Positions 41,746-51,697 of a DNA stretch of 64,000 nt are shown here, piece after piece (within the stretch, counting starts at the first letter, position 1; every line of letters starts with the position of its first letter). This stretch comes from Micrococcus terreus (GTDB lineage: Bacteria; Actinomycetota; Actinomycetes; Actinomycetales; Micrococcaceae). A model generated the notes under the pieces. That model was not told where the DNA came from. It saw nothing but the letters and a program-made list of their open reading frames with translations, and did no database searches. The translations under genes and the position numbers were made by a program. The stretch lies in the NCBI RefSeq assembly GCF_900116905.1, contig NZ_FPCG01000009.1, forward strand, positions 62,001 to 126,000, given 5' to 3'.

Positions 41746-42603
41746 ATGACCGAGTCCGCCCCCTCAGCACCCCTGGTCTCCGGGACCACCGACCTCGCCC
41801 AGGCCCCCCGCGAGGGCTCTCCGGTCTGGATCGACCTCTCGGTGCCGGACGTCGCGGCGGACCAGGACTTCTACCGCGAGCTCTTCGGCTGGAGCTTCCG
41901 CGATCTCGAGGCCGGTGACGGCTACCACGTGGTCGAGCGTGAGGGCGGCGCCGTGGTGGGCGGGGCGCGCTCCACGGGAGACCAGCCCTCGGTCCAGCAC
42001 AACGGACAGCACGACGACGGCCGCCCCACCTGGACGGTGTACCTCGCCTCGGATGACCTCCAGGAGACGATGACCACGGTGGAGGCTGCGGCCGGCAAGG
42101 TCCTGACCGCACCCACCCCGGTGGGCGAGGTGGGTGCCCGGGCGGTGGCGATCAGCCCGGCCGGCGACCGGGTGGGCTGGTGGCAGTCCTACGGCGGCGC
42201 CGAGGCGCTGGCCACGGATCTGTCCCGCCCGGGGCACGGCGCCCCGGTGTGGTTCGAGCTGATGAGCCTGAACTATGACACCCACCTCTCCTTCTACCGT
42301 CAGGTCAGCGGCTGGGAGCCGGCCCCGTGGCAGGGCGATCACCTCTCGGCCCGGTACACCACGGACTTCCCCGGGGAGCAGGCCACCGCCGGCATGCTCG
42401 AGGCCACCAACTATCTGCCGACCGGGACCATCTCCTACTGGCGCGTGTACATCGGAGTGGATGACCTGGAGGCCGCCGTGCAGAAGGCCCAGGAGCTGGG
42501 CGGCACGGTGCTGGCTGGACCGGTGGACTCCCCGCACGGTCGGATGGCCGTGGTCCGGGACCCCCAGGGCGCCGGCTTCCCGATCGTCCAGCTGCCCTCC
42601 TGA
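41746..42603 (+). CDS. VOC family protein with two glyoxalase domains
   Basis: A 285-residue protein with two vicinal-oxygen-chelate modules. The first (about 24-145) opens SPVWIDLSVPDVAADQDFYR and the second (about 160-283) opens APVWFELMSLNYDTHLSFYR, each followed by a Gly-rich strand and ending in AISPAGDRVGWWQ or VVRDPQGAGFPIVQ. It resembles actinobacterial CFP30B-like proteins of unknown chemistry. An AGGAG before the ATG (6-7 nt) fixes the start. It stands between a terminator and the next two-component system. Confidence 0.88.
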   Translation: MTESAPSAPLVSGTTDLAQAPREGSPVWIDLSVPDVAADQDFYRELFGWSFRDLEAGDGYHVVEREGGAVVGGARSTGDQPSVQHNGQHDDGRPTWTVYLASDDLQETMTTVEAAAGKVLTAPTPVGEVGARAVAISPAGDRVGWWQSYGGAEALATDLSRPGHGAPVWFELMSLNYDTHLSFYRQVSGWEPAPWQGDHLSARYTTDFPGEQATAGMLEATNYLPTGTISYWRVYIGVDDLEAAVQKAQELGGTVLAGPVDSPHGRMAVVRDPQGAGFPIVQLPS

Positions 42604-42674
42604 CGGGTTCGCCCGGTCCATCTCCGCCCTGCGGTGGAGGTCCGGGCGCACGGTCCTGGGTAGGGTCAGGGACT

Positions 42675-44042
42675 GTGTCAGCTGTCACCGATCTGCCCAC
42701 CGAAGCGACTGAACCGACGCCGGAGTCCACGCCTGCGGCCCTCCGCCGCCGCAGCCTGCCCGAGAGCTGGTTCCGTCAGGACCTGATCCTGACGGTCATC
42801 CTGGCCCTGGCCGCCGTGGAGATGACCTACCTGATGGCCGGGGCCGGCATGACCGAGGGCATCTTCCAGCTCGACGTCCCCTGGGTGGCCCTGTGCAGTT
42901 CCCTGCTGGCCCTGCCCGTCCTCACGCGCCGCCGGTGGCCCGCCGCCTCCGCCGTGGTGATGTCGGCCGGCTACATCCTGCTGGGCACGTTCGTGGGGAT
43001 CGAGCTGTACGCCTCGCAGGTGATGCTCTTCCTGACCTTCTACGCGGTGGGCGCCTGGGACCCCCACCGCCGCCGCGCGTTCATCACCCGGCTGGTGATC
43101 GCCGTGGCCATGGCCGCCTGGCTGGTGAGCGCGGCTGTCCAAGGGTTCTATGACCCGGAGTTCGGTGAGCGCGGCGTCAACGCGTACCTGTCCATGCTGG
43201 GCATCCAGCTGGCCACCAACATCGCCTACTTCTCCGCCGCCTGGTTTTTCGGCAACCGCGCGTACCAGCAGGCCCTGGAGCGGGAGGAGCTGGAGCGCGC
43301 CCATGCCGAGATCCGCGACCAGCAGGACCAGCTGCGGCGCAACGCTGTGGAGCTGGAGCGGATGCGGATCGCCCGGGAGCTGCACGATGTGGTGGCCCAC
43401 CACGTCACCGCCATGGGCATCCAGGCCGCGGCCGGTCGGCGCCTGATCACCCGGGACCCTGATGCTGCAGAACAGCAGCTCAAGGGGGTGGAGGGATCAG
43501 CCCGGGAGGCGATCGTCGAGCTGCAGTCCATGGTCCGGACCCTGCGCTCCGGGGACGACTCCGACGAGCGCACCCCCACCCTGGAGGACCTGGACGAGCT
43601 GATCGGGCAGGCTCGCCAGAGGGGCCAGCAGGTCCACCTGCACCGCGTGGAGGACCTGCCCGAGCTCTCCCCTGCCGCCGAGCTGACCGTCTACCGCGTG
43701 ATCCAGGAGGCACTGACCAACGCCCGCAAGCACGCCGGGCCGCTCGCAGCCGTGGAGGTGCGGCTGCGCGGACGCCCGGACCGGGTGGAGGTGGAGGTCA
43801 GCGACACCGGCCGCGGCCAGCCCGCCGGACGCCCCCTCGGAACCGGGATGGGCGTGCAGGGCATGCGCGAGAGGCTGGGCTCGGTGGGCGGGACCCTGGA
43901 GGCCGGCCCCCGTCCGCGCCTGGCCGGCGACGACCACGGCGGCTGGCTGGTCCGCGCCGCCGTCCCCGCGCGCGGTGCCGCACCCCTGGGCCGGACCGCC
44001 ACAGACTCCTCCACCCCGACCCCCGAAGGACACCCCGCATGA
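42675..44042 (+). CDS. Sensor histidine kinase (HisKA_3)
   Basis: A 455-residue kinase with an N-terminal membrane domain (four to six helices, residues 35-200), a coiled segment (EELERAHAEIRDQQDQL), the phosphoacceptor motif MRIARELHDVVAHHVTAMG and a HATPase domain with LTNARKHAGPLA and VSDTGRGQPAG. The GTG at 42675 is 8 nt behind TAGGGT, with no Shine-Dalgarno. Its stop overlaps the response regulator start (ATGA). With the ABC transporter genes 130 nt after the regulator, this looks like a drug- or envelope-stress-sensing unit. Confidence 0.9.
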   Translation: MSAVTDLPTEATEPTPESTPAALRRRSLPESWFRQDLILTVILALAAVEMTYLMAGAGMTEGIFQLDVPWVALCSSLLALPVLTRRRWPAASAVVMSAGYILLGTFVGIELYASQVMLFLTFYAVGAWDPHRRRAFITRLVIAVAMAAWLVSAAVQGFYDPEFGERGVNAYLSMLGIQLATNIAYFSAAWFFGNRAYQQALEREELERAHAEIRDQQDQLRRNAVELERMRIARELHDVVAHHVTAMGIQAAAGRRLITRDPDAAEQQLKGVEGSAREAIVELQSMVRTLRSGDDSDERTPTLEDLDELIGQARQRGQQVHLHRVEDLPELSPAAELTVYRVIQEALTNARKHAGPLAAVEVRLRGRPDRVEVEVSDTGRGQPAGRPLGTGMGVQGMRERLGSVGGTLEAGPRPRLAGDDHGGWLVRAAVPARGAAPLGRTATDSSTPTPEGHPA

Positions 44043-44833
44043 CCAGCACCTCGGCCCCGCACCTGCGCATCCTGCTGGTGGACGACCAGCCGCTGATCCG
44101 CACCGGCTTCCGCACCATCCTGGAGTCCGAGCCGGGCCTGGAGGTGGTCGGCGAGGCCTCCAACGGCGCCGAGGCGCTGGCCCTGGCCCCGCAGCTGGAC
44201 CCGGACGTGATCTGCATGGACGTGCAGATGCCGGTGATGGATGGGATCGAGGCCACCCGCCAGCTGGTGGACTCGGGGGTCGGCGGATCCATCCTGATCC
44301 TGACCACCTTCGACCGGGACGACTTCCTCTTCCAGACCCTCCAGGCCGGCGCCAGCGGCTTCCTGCTCAAGACCGCCGAGGCCGAGGAGCTCATCCGCGC
44401 CGTCCAGGTCCTGGGCAGCGGCGAGGCCCTGCTGGACCCCCAGGTCACCCGCCGGGTCCTGGCCCGCTTCAGCACCCCGGGCGCACCCGCTCCTGCACAG
44501 CGTCCCGACGACGGCTCCCGCACCTCCCAGCCCACGGTCGCCTCCCAGCACAGCGCCTCCGGTGAGGCCACGCCTGAGGCGACCGGCGAGGCACCGGTGA
44601 CGGAGCCGCCGTCGGGCATGCCGGTGCCTCCTGGTGGGGCACTGACCGGGCGCGAGAGCGAGATCCTGCTGCTGCTGGCACGGGGCTGGTCCAATGCAGA
44701 GATCGCCGCGAACCTGGTGGTGGGCGAGGCCACCGTGAAGACCCACGTGTCCAATGTGCTGATGAAGTTGGGCGCCCGAGATCGGATCCACGCGGTGATC
44801 TGGGCGTACGAGAACGGGCTGGTCGGGGCCTGA
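44039..44833 (+). CDS. NarL/LuxR-family response regulator
   Basis: A 264-residue regulator coupled to the kinase by a 4-nt overlap. Phosphoacceptor Asp61 is in VICMDVQMPVMDG; Lys is in FLLKTAEAEE. A long Pro/Ala/Ser-rich linker of about 55 residues (147-200), longer than usual, joins the receiver to the HTH (LTGRESEILLLLARGWS, EATVKTHVSNVLMKLG). It probably activates the NatAB-like transporter genes just downstream. Confidence 0.92.
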   Translation: MTSTSAPHLRILLVDDQPLIRTGFRTILESEPGLEVVGEASNGAEALALAPQLDPDVICMDVQMPVMDGIEATRQLVDSGVGGSILILTTFDRDDFLFQTLQAGASGFLLKTAEAEELIRAVQVLGSGEALLDPQVTRRVLARFSTPGAPAPAQRPDDGSRTSQPTVASQHSASGEATPEATGEAPVTEPPSGMPVPPGGALTGRESEILLLLARGWSNAEIAANLVVGEATVKTHVSNVLMKLGARDRIHAVIWAYENGLVGA

Positions 44834-44950
44834 CCGCCCCGTCAGGGACCCGTCCCTCCCCCGCAGGGTGGAGAGAGAGCACGATCGACGCGATCCTGAT
44901 CTGGGCCGAAGTTCCACCCCACGCCGGAGGCCCACGGCCCTGATCCTGCC

Positions 44951-44962
44951 TAGCGTGGAAGC
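44951..44962 (+). promoter_or_regulatory. Leaderless-type -10 element of the NatA-like ATPase gene
   Basis: TAGCGT (44951-44956) lies 6 nt before the ATG at 44963. The transporter genes therefore probably have their own promoter, separate from the upstream two-component genes, where the regulator could act. Confidence 0.5.
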
Positions 44963-45844
44963 ATGATCAGCCTCAGAGACGTGAACCGCTCCTTCGGGGA
45001 CCACCGGGTCCTGAAGGACATCTCCTTCGACATCCGCCCCGGACGCATGACCGGGTTCGTGGGCGGCAACGGCGCCGGCAAGACCACCACCATGCGCATC
45101 ATCCTGGGCGTGCTGACCCCGGACAGCGGATCGGTGGAGGTGGACGGCGCACCGATCACCCCCGGGTACCGCGCGAACATCGGGTACATGCCGGAGGAGC
45201 GCGGCCTCTACCCCAAGATGCAGATCCTGGACCAGCTGGTCTACCTGGCCCGCCTGCACGGCAAGACCCAGAAGGAGGCCACCGCCAACGCCCAGGGCCT
45301 GCTGGAGCGGCTGGGCCTGGGCGAGCGGATGAAGGACCCCCTGGAGGACCTCTCCCTGGGCAACCAGCAGCGCGCGCAGATCGCCGCCGCCCTGGTGCAC
45401 GACCCCGTGGCCCTGATCCTGGACGAGCCGTTCTCCGGACTGGATCCGGTGGCCGTGGACACCACCGTCGAGGTCCTGCGGGACGTGGCCGACTCCGGCG
45501 CACCCGTGCTGTTCTCCTCCCACCAGCTGGACGTGGTGGAGCGGCTCTGCGACGAGCTGGTGATCCTGGCCGACGGTCAGGTCCACGCCCAGGGCACCCG
45601 CCAGGAGCTGCTGGCCAGCGCCACCGAGCCCGAATGGGAGCTGCATGTGGATGCGGACACCGGCTGGGTGCGGGACACCGGAGTCCGGGTCCAGGCCTTC
45701 GACGGCGGCCGCGTGCGGTTCGCCGCCAGCTCACCCGAGCAGGCCAACCAGGTCCTCGCCGAGGCCCAGCGCCGCGGCACCGTCCACCACTTCGGCCAGA
45801 CCAGCCGCACCCTGCACGAGATCTTCAAGGAGACGATCCAGTGA
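44963..45844 (+). CDS. ABC transporter ATP-binding protein (NatA/YhaQ-like)
   Basis: A 293-residue ATPase. Walker A is GGNGAGKTTTMR, the signature is SLGNQQRAQIAAAL (LGNQQ type, usual for ABC-2 exporters), Walker B is ALILDEPFSGLDP and the switch His lies in FSSHQLDVVERLCD. The C-terminal 75 residues form a DUF4162-like domain. It overlaps the permease gene, with which it forms a NatAB/YhaQP-type exporter for sodium, drugs or peptides. Confidence 0.92.
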   Translation: MISLRDVNRSFGDHRVLKDISFDIRPGRMTGFVGGNGAGKTTTMRIILGVLTPDSGSVEVDGAPITPGYRANIGYMPEERGLYPKMQILDQLVYLARLHGKTQKEATANAQGLLERLGLGERMKDPLEDLSLGNQQRAQIAAALVHDPVALILDEPFSGLDPVAVDTTVEVLRDVADSGAPVLFSSHQLDVVERLCDELVILADGQVHAQGTRQELLASATEPEWELHVDADTGWVRDTGVRVQAFDGGRVRFAASSPEQANQVLAEAQRRGTVHHFGQTSRTLHEIFKETIQ

Positions 45845-47028
45845 TGACACCGAGCACCGAGACAGTGCAGAGCACACAGAACAGTCCGCACGTGCCGAAC
45901 ACCGGGAGCGGCACCGCCACCACGCGCGACACCCGTGGCCTGCGCCGCACGCCGTTCTGGCAGGCGGTCGGGGTGGTGTCCGGACGCGAGATCCGGGTGC
46001 GCCTGGCATCCAAGGCGTTCATCATCACCACCGCCATCATGCTCGGCGGCATCCTGCTGGGCTCGCTGGTCCTGCCCCGCCTCTCGGACGCGTTCTCCTC
46101 CACGGAGACCGTGGCCGTGACCACCGCCTCCCAGTCCGAGGTGGCCGCCCTGGGCGACGACGTCGAGGCGATGCCCGTCGACTCTGCCGAGGCAGCGCGA
46201 GCCGCCGTGGAGTCCGGGGAGGCGAGCGCCGCCGTCGTGCCCTCCGGTGACTCTCCCACCGGCCTGACCGTGATCGCTGAGCGGGACGTGCCCACCGGAC
46301 TGGTGCAGGCGCTCTCGCAGTCCCCGGCCGTGGAGCTGCTGGACCCCAACGCCCCCAACCCCATGCTGGTGTACTTCATCGCGCTGGGCTTCGGACTGGT
46401 GTTCTTCATGGCGGCGAGCCTGTTCGGCGCCACCATCGCGCAGTCGGTGGTGGAGGAGAAGCAGACGCGGATCGTGGAGATCCTGCTGGCCACCGTGCCG
46501 GCCCGGGCGATCCTGGCCGGCAAGGTGATCGGCAACTCGGTGATCGCCCTGGGTCAGGTGGCCCTGTTCGCCGCGGCGGCGCTGCTGGGCATGCAGATCA
46601 ACGAGGACACCCTGCCCCTGGACGGGCTGGGCATGCCGATCCTGTGGTTCGTGCTGCTCTTCGCCGTGGGCTTCGTGATGCTCGCCGCCCTGTACGCCGC
46701 GGCCGCGTCCCTGGTGTCCCGTTCGGAGGACATCGGCTCGGCCACCTCTCCGGTGATGATGCTGGTCATGCTCCCGTACTTCGCGGTGATCGTGTTCAAC
46801 AACAACCCGGACATCCTGCGGGTCATGTCCTTCATCCCGTTCTCCGCACCCGTGGCCGTGCCGCTGCGCGTGTACCTGGGTGAGGGCGCGCTGTGGGAGC
46901 ACCTGCTCAGCCTGGGCATCCTGCTCGCCACCACCGCCGTGGTGCTGTGGCTGGCCTCCCGGGTGTACGAGCGCTCGGTGCTGCGCACGGGCAAGCGGAT
47001 CAGCTGGAAGCAGGCCCTGGCGGGCTGA
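45841..47028 (+). CDS. ABC-2 type permease (NatB/YhaP-like)
   Basis: A 395-residue permease with a polar N-terminus of about 35 residues, one helix (residues 58-77), a large extracytoplasmic domain (about 80-180) and five or six C-terminal helices. The coupling helix EEKQTRIVEILLATVPARAIL is diagnostic of this family. The GTG at 45841 has AAGGAG 8 nt upstream and overlaps the ATPase stop (GTGA); an ATG 3 nt later is the alternative. It is probably induced through the upstream two-component system. Confidence 0.9.
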   Translation: MMTPSTETVQSTQNSPHVPNTGSGTATTRDTRGLRRTPFWQAVGVVSGREIRVRLASKAFIITTAIMLGGILLGSLVLPRLSDAFSSTETVAVTTASQSEVAALGDDVEAMPVDSAEAARAAVESGEASAAVVPSGDSPTGLTVIAERDVPTGLVQALSQSPAVELLDPNAPNPMLVYFIALGFGLVFFMAASLFGATIAQSVVEEKQTRIVEILLATVPARAILAGKVIGNSVIALGQVALFAAAALLGMQINEDTLPLDGLGMPILWFVLLFAVGFVMLAALYAAAASLVSRSEDIGSATSPVMMLVMLPYFAVIVFNNNPDILRVMSFIPFSAPVAVPLRVYLGEGALWEHLLSLGILLATTAVVLWLASRVYERSVLRTGKRISWKQALAG

Positions 47029-47108
47029 TGCGGGCAACCGCCGAAGACACCGGCCGGGTCGACCAGAACGGGCGACTCGGCCGGATTCCGTCTGTCCTCG
47101 GACTGCTC

Positions 47109-49127
47109 TCAGCCGGCGATCCCGTACTGCTGCAGGGCCTTCTTCGCCGCCTCGGTCCCCTGGTTCTGCAGGGCCAGCAGCTCCGCGTAGATCCCGCCGG
47201 AGACCGCCAGCTCGGCCGGGGCGCCGATCTCATCCACCTGGCCGTCGCGCAGGGTGACGATCCGGTCCACTGCGGCGATGGTGGAGAGCCGGTGCGCCAC
47301 GATCAGGCTGGCCCTGCCCACCATCAGCTGGTCCAGCGCGGCCTGCACCAGCCGCTCAGACCGGGTGTCCAGGGAGCTGGTGGCCTCGTCCAGGATCAGC
47401 ACCGGGGCGTCCTTGAGCACCGCACGGGCCACCGCGATCCGCTGCTTCTGGCCGCCGGAGAGCTTCAGTCCGCGCTCGCCGATCAGGGAGTCGTAGCCCT
47501 GCTCCAGTCGCTCCACGAACCGGTCCGCGTTGGCCACCCGAGCGGCGGCACGGACCTGTTCGTCCGTGGCGTCCGGACGGGCGTAGGCGATGTTCTCGCG
47601 GATGGTGCCGGAGAACAGTGAGGGGTCCTGGAACACGGCGGCCACTCCTGCACGCAGGACCGGGACGGGCAGCTCGTCCACATCCGCCCCGAACACCTCC
47701 ACGGCCCCGGAGTGCACCGGATACAGTCCCATCAACAGGCTGGCCAACGTGGACTTGCCGCCGCCCGACTCGCCCACCAGCGCCACCTTCTCGCCCTGCC
47801 CCACGTGGAAGGAGATGCCCCGCAGCACGTCTGGACCATCCTCGTACCCGAACGTCACGTCCCGGAACGCCACCGCCGGGACGGCCTCCTGACTGCCCGG
47901 CCCGTCCTGCCCGGCCACTGCGCTGGCCCGCAGCGCGCGCAGATCACTCACCTCCAGCTCGGCCCGCGGTGAGGAGGGCTTCCCGACGACGGCACGCACC
48001 GACGCGTTCTCCTCGCCGGAGGCGGGGGCCGGGTGAGGCGAGGCCTCCGGTGAGCCGGATGCGTCAGGCGAGGCGGCCGTCGTCGGGGTGGTGGTGTTGG
48101 TCTGTTCCACCGGACCGATGGCGGCGAGGATGCGGGGATCGGGCTGGCGGTCGTGACGCTGGTCCATCACCTCGAAGTAGTCGGTGGACCCGGCGATGGC
48201 GCGCTGGGAGGCGTCCACGAGGTAGCTCATGGAGGTGACCGGCTGGCGGGCCATGGCCATGAGTTGGATGAGCATGACCATGTCTCCCACGGAGAACTCG
48301 CCGGTGGCTGTGCGGATGAAGATCAGGGCGTACAGGCCGAAGAACACCAGGTTCAGGGCCGCGCGGCGCCAGGCGTCCATCCCGTGCCAGTAGCGGGACT
48401 GGGTGCGGGTGACGCCGATGATGCGGTGGTAGTGCCGGCTGAATCCGGCGTGCTCGTGCGGCTCCTGGACGAAGGACTTCACCACCGGCATCTGGGCCAC
48501 GACCTCGGCGAAGCGGCCCGCGGCCACGTCCACCTCGTGGTTCTTCTCCTTCTCCAATGCCTGCCAGCGCACGGAGGTCTTGGCGGTGAGCCACATGTAG
48601 ATGGGGAAGATGGTGGCCAGCAGCGCCGCCAGGGGCCACCAGTAGATCGCCGAGATGACCAGGACTGCCACCGTGGTGATCAGCATGGTGAAGGCGTTGT
48701 TGGCGAAGAAGTTCAGGAACTGGGTCAGCTCGGTGATGGAGCGGTTCAGTCGTGAGGTGATCTTGCCGGTGAGCTCGTTGTCGAAGTAGCGCTGGGGCAG
48801 GGCGAGCAGCTGGGCGAAGTAGCGGGTGGAGAGGATGGTGCGCATCCGGGCTGCCATGACATCGCCCCAGTAGCCGCCCACGGAGCTGACCAGGGTGGAG
48901 ATCAGCTCGACCACCAGGAAGGCCCCGGCCAGCCAGAGGACGGCCTCGATGGTGGTGTCCACGGTCTGGCTGCCGTTGAGCCCGGCGACGATCTGATCCG
49001 TGGCGGCGCCGGTGATGAACGGGACGGCCAGGGTGAGCAGAGACGTGATCACCGCCGCGACGACGATCCCCACGTAGAGCGGGGTCAGTTCGCGGGTGAA
49101 GGACAGGATGCGCGCCAGAGATCTCAC
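47109..49127 (-). CDS. ABC exporter (homodimeric type, fused permease-ATPase)
   Basis: A 672-residue protein with a six-helix exporter domain (residues 10-320), an unusual Pro/Ser/Ala-rich disordered linker of about 95 residues and an ATPase domain with canonical Walker A GESGGGKSTLAS, signature LSGGQKQRIAVARAV and Walker B VLILDEATSSLD. Unlike the pair at 14447-18435, all catalytic residues are present, so a homodimer is expected. I chose the GTG at 49127; a TTG 12 nt upstream is possible, and the open frame further upstream is not convincing. It converges on the NatB-like gene. Substrate unknown. Confidence 0.88.
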   Translation of the reverse strand: MRSLARILSFTRELTPLYVGIVVAAVITSLLTLAVPFITGAATDQIVAGLNGSQTVDTTIEAVLWLAGAFLVVELISTLVSSVGGYWGDVMAARMRTILSTRYFAQLLALPQRYFDNELTGKITSRLNRSITELTQFLNFFANNAFTMLITTVAVLVISAIYWWPLAALLATIFPIYMWLTAKTSVRWQALEKEKNHEVDVAAGRFAEVVAQMPVVKSFVQEPHEHAGFSRHYHRIIGVTRTQSRYWHGMDAWRRAALNLVFFGLYALIFIRTATGEFSVGDMVMLIQLMAMARQPVTSMSYLVDASQRAIAGSTDYFEVMDQRHDRQPDPRILAAIGPVEQTNTTTPTTAASPDASGSPEASPHPAPASGEENASVRAVVGKPSSPRAELEVSDLRALRASAVAGQDGPGSQEAVPAVAFRDVTFGYEDGPDVLRGISFHVGQGEKVALVGESGGGKSTLASLLMGLYPVHSGAVEVFGADVDELPVPVLRAGVAAVFQDPSLFSGTIRENIAYARPDATDEQVRAAARVANADRFVERLEQGYDSLIGERGLKLSGGQKQRIAVARAVLKDAPVLILDEATSSLDTRSERLVQAALDQLMVGRASLIVAHRLSTIAAVDRIVTLRDGQVDEIGAPAELAVSGGIYAELLALQNQGTEAAKKALQQYGIAG

Positions 49128-49375
49128 GGTGGTGGTCAACCTCGGGAGGGGGTGGATTGTTCCTGGTCCCGTGGCGTTCCGGCGGGTCGTGGGGTGGGTG
49201 GACGGCAGAGGGAAGATCCGTGGCTGACCGAGCGTCGGCGGAGAACCAGCCGAGCACCGGAAACCGTCCCCACCCTGTGGATTCCCCGGGGTCGACTCCT
49301 GCACAGGTGACCTGTCTCGGGTGGCTGTCCACAGATTTCGGCCGGCCCTTTATCCCGTCCGTGGTTCGTGGTCGA

Positions 49376-51253
49376 ATGGAAATAGTCGAACATATCTTCG
49401 AACAGCGGACAGGTGTTCACACGGAAGAGGTGGTGAGGATGACGGCACAGCTGACCGACTCAGGCTCCCGCGCGCCCCTGGCCGTCATCCCCGTGCGCAG
49501 CATCGAGTCAGCGAGCCCACTGTCGGAGCTGTCCCTGCACGAGCTGATGGACCGCGCGCAGACGGCGCTGGTCGAGCTGGGCCGTCGCCTGGAGGCCCCG
49601 GAGGCCGTGGATCAGTTCCGCCAGCTCACCGTGCCCGAGCACCCGGGAGCGGACTGGGGCGCCCACCTGCCGCCACCTGAGCCCGAGGCATCGCCTGCAC
49701 TCGTGCCGCTGGAGCCCGTGACCACCCCGTCCCTGCCGGAGGCCAACCAGCACGTGGAACGGATCAGCCGAGCGGTGACCCGGGTGCAGGTGCAGCTGGC
49801 CGGCCATGCCGAACGCGCCTACCTCGATCAGTCGATCCGGCCCCGGGTGCTGGGCATGCCAGCCGGGATGACCGCCTTCCGCTGCCCAGCGGACTACCTG
49901 CGTCAGAGCCTGAACATCGAGCTGAAGGCCGCCCGCACCCGCTTGAGCCGGGCCGGGCATCTCACTGCAGCTCCGGCCGCGCTGGGGCAGCCCGCCACCG
50001 AACCGACCTACCCTGTGCTCGCAGGGGCTACGGCAGAACAGACGGTGGCCTGGGCCTCGGCGGACCACATCACCTCGATCATGGAGAAGGTCCGCGGCCT
50101 GGCCGAGGCGGGACCAGCCGGACCGGAGCTGATCGAGACTGTGCTGGCCGAAGGTGAAGCGATGCTGACCGGAGAGGCCCGCACCCTGGACCCGGACGGC
50201 GTGCGCAGGGTCTGCGCCCGCTGGGCTCGGCTGGCCGAGTCCGTGCTCAACCCAGACGGAGACGAGCCGGTGGACGGTGACTACGACCACCGGCGAGGGC
50301 TGTTCTACCAAGGCCAGCGGCAGGGACTGCACCGTTGGCTGATCACCGCCGACGACCTGGAGCATGAGATCATCACCACCGTGGCCGAAGCGGCCGCCAA
50401 CCCCCGGGCTCGTGGTCCCTTCGATCCGGTCGAGGACCTCTTCACGGCAGCGGCCATGGACCCGGACCCCGATGCGGAGAACCCCGGTGAGATCCACCAG
50501 CTGCCCACCGATCCACGCAGCGTGGCCCAGAAGCAGATGAACGGACTCATCTCCGCGCTCCAGGGGGCGCTGCGCATGACCAGCGGCAACGGGCTGCCCA
50601 ACACCGGAGGCACCCGCCCGCAGGTGATGGTCCACATCGACTACCAGCAGCTGCTCGGTCAGGTGCAGGCCACCCACGCATCAGTGGGTCCACACCCGGC
50701 AGCGCCGAGATCCGACTCTCCCGGAACCATCAGTCCGCCAGGCCAGGCCGACCTGCCCGGGATCTCACCGCCTGGCTCACCACCGCCAGACCTTCCCGCC
50801 CCCACCACCGTGCTGCGCACAGGACAGGCCAGTGGGATCAGTGAGGCCACCTTCCTCGGACCCATCCACCCCACCCACATCCGGGCACTGGCCTGCGACG
50901 CCGACCTCCTCCCCGTCGTCTTCGGCGGCGAGGGAGAGGTCCTGGACGTGGGGATGGCCGAGCGGTTCTTCACCGGGCCCCTGCGGCAGGCGATCATCGC
51001 CCGCGACGGCGGCTGCACCGCACCGGGGTGCCGCATCCCCGCCCCCTGGTGCGAAGCCCACCACGTCCAGGAGTGGATCCATGACGGCCCCACCTCCCTG
51101 GCGAACGGGGCCCTGCTCTGCTCCCACCACCATCACGCCGTTCACGCCGGCGCCTGGAGCATCACCATGGATCAGGGCCGCCCCTGGTTCACCCCTGAGC
51201 CCTGGCTCGACCCCCACCAGACACCCCAGCGCAACAGGGTCTTCAGACCCTGA
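49376..51253 (+). CDS. DUF222/HNH endonuclease (13E12 repeat family)
   Basis: A 625-residue protein. The N-terminal DUF222 region (about 60-430) contains RQGLHRWLITADDLEHEI and QVMVHIDYQQLLG; a Pro/Ser-rich linker follows. The C-terminal HNH domain is ARDGGCTAPGCRIPAPWCEA, then HHVQEWIHDGPTSLANGALL and CSHHHHAVHAG, with zinc Cys and the catalytic His in HHVQEW. The family is multicopy in actinobacterial genomes and sometimes behaves as a group-II-like or selfish nuclease reservoir. The start is uncertain: ATG at 49376 has no ribosome site, while ATG at 49439 has AGAGG about 8 nt upstream. Confidence 0.88.
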   Translation: MEIVEHIFEQRTGVHTEEVVRMTAQLTDSGSRAPLAVIPVRSIESASPLSELSLHELMDRAQTALVELGRRLEAPEAVDQFRQLTVPEHPGADWGAHLPPPEPEASPALVPLEPVTTPSLPEANQHVERISRAVTRVQVQLAGHAERAYLDQSIRPRVLGMPAGMTAFRCPADYLRQSLNIELKAARTRLSRAGHLTAAPAALGQPATEPTYPVLAGATAEQTVAWASADHITSIMEKVRGLAEAGPAGPELIETVLAEGEAMLTGEARTLDPDGVRRVCARWARLAESVLNPDGDEPVDGDYDHRRGLFYQGQRQGLHRWLITADDLEHEIITTVAEAAANPRARGPFDPVEDLFTAAAMDPDPDAENPGEIHQLPTDPRSVAQKQMNGLISALQGALRMTSGNGLPNTGGTRPQVMVHIDYQQLLGQVQATHASVGPHPAAPRSDSPGTISPPGQADLPGISPPGSPPPDLPAPTTVLRTGQASGISEATFLGPIHPTHIRALACDADLLPVVFGGEGEVLDVGMAERFFTGPLRQAIIARDGGCTAPGCRIPAPWCEAHHVQEWIHDGPTSLANGALLCSHHHHAVHAGAWSITMDQGRPWFTPEPWLDPHQTPQRNRVFRP

Positions 51254-51259
51254 GCGTGG

Positions 51260-51691
51260 TCAGCGGGAGGCAGAAGACAGGTCCTCGAAGACCTCCAGCA
51301 GCAGAGGAGCGATGCTGAACCCGGCCGGGGCCACGGGATTGCGCGGATCCATCCAGGTCAGCTGCTCGATCTCGGCGGCGGGGACAGGGCGCTCACTCTC
51401 GGTGAGCGGCTGGCGCACCATGAACACTTCGGAGTGCAGCAGGCGGCCGGGTTCGTTGGCCGCGGCCGTGTCCCAGGCCCCCAGGTGATCCAGCTCCTCG
51501 AGCGCCACCGCCAGGCCCGTCTCCTCCACCAGCTCACGGCGAGCCGTCTGCAGAGGTGACTCGCCGTCGTCGTGCTTGCCGCCGGGGAACATGAACATCA
51601 CCGTCCCGGCCTTGCGCACCGTGAGCACCTGTCCGTCCGCGCGCCGCACCACCACGGCGGAGACCTTGATCACCGCACCATCACTCACCAC
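51260..51691 (-). CDS. Nudix hydrolase
   Basis: A 143-residue Nudix protein. The box is complete: GKHDDGE then SPLQTARRELVEETGL fits Gx5Ex7REUxEExGU. Such enzymes hydrolyse nucleoside diphosphate derivatives such as oxidised dNTPs. The GTG start at 51691 lies 6 nt after the DinB gene stop, so both genes are probably one transcript. The substrate is not deducible. Confidence 0.9.
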   Translation of the reverse strand: MVSDGAVIKVSAVVVRRADGQVLTVRKAGTVMFMFPGGKHDDGESPLQTARRELVEETGLAVALEELDHLGAWDTAAANEPGRLLHSEVFMVRQPLTESERPVPAAEIEQLTWMDPRNPVAPAGFSIAPLLLEVFEDLSSASR

Positions 51692-51697
51692 AGGACC

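Noticed and set aside
49376-51253. Mobile element such as an insertion sequence or prophage
   Set aside because: Only a DUF222/HNH protein is present. No terminal repeats, transposase or phage genes accompany it.
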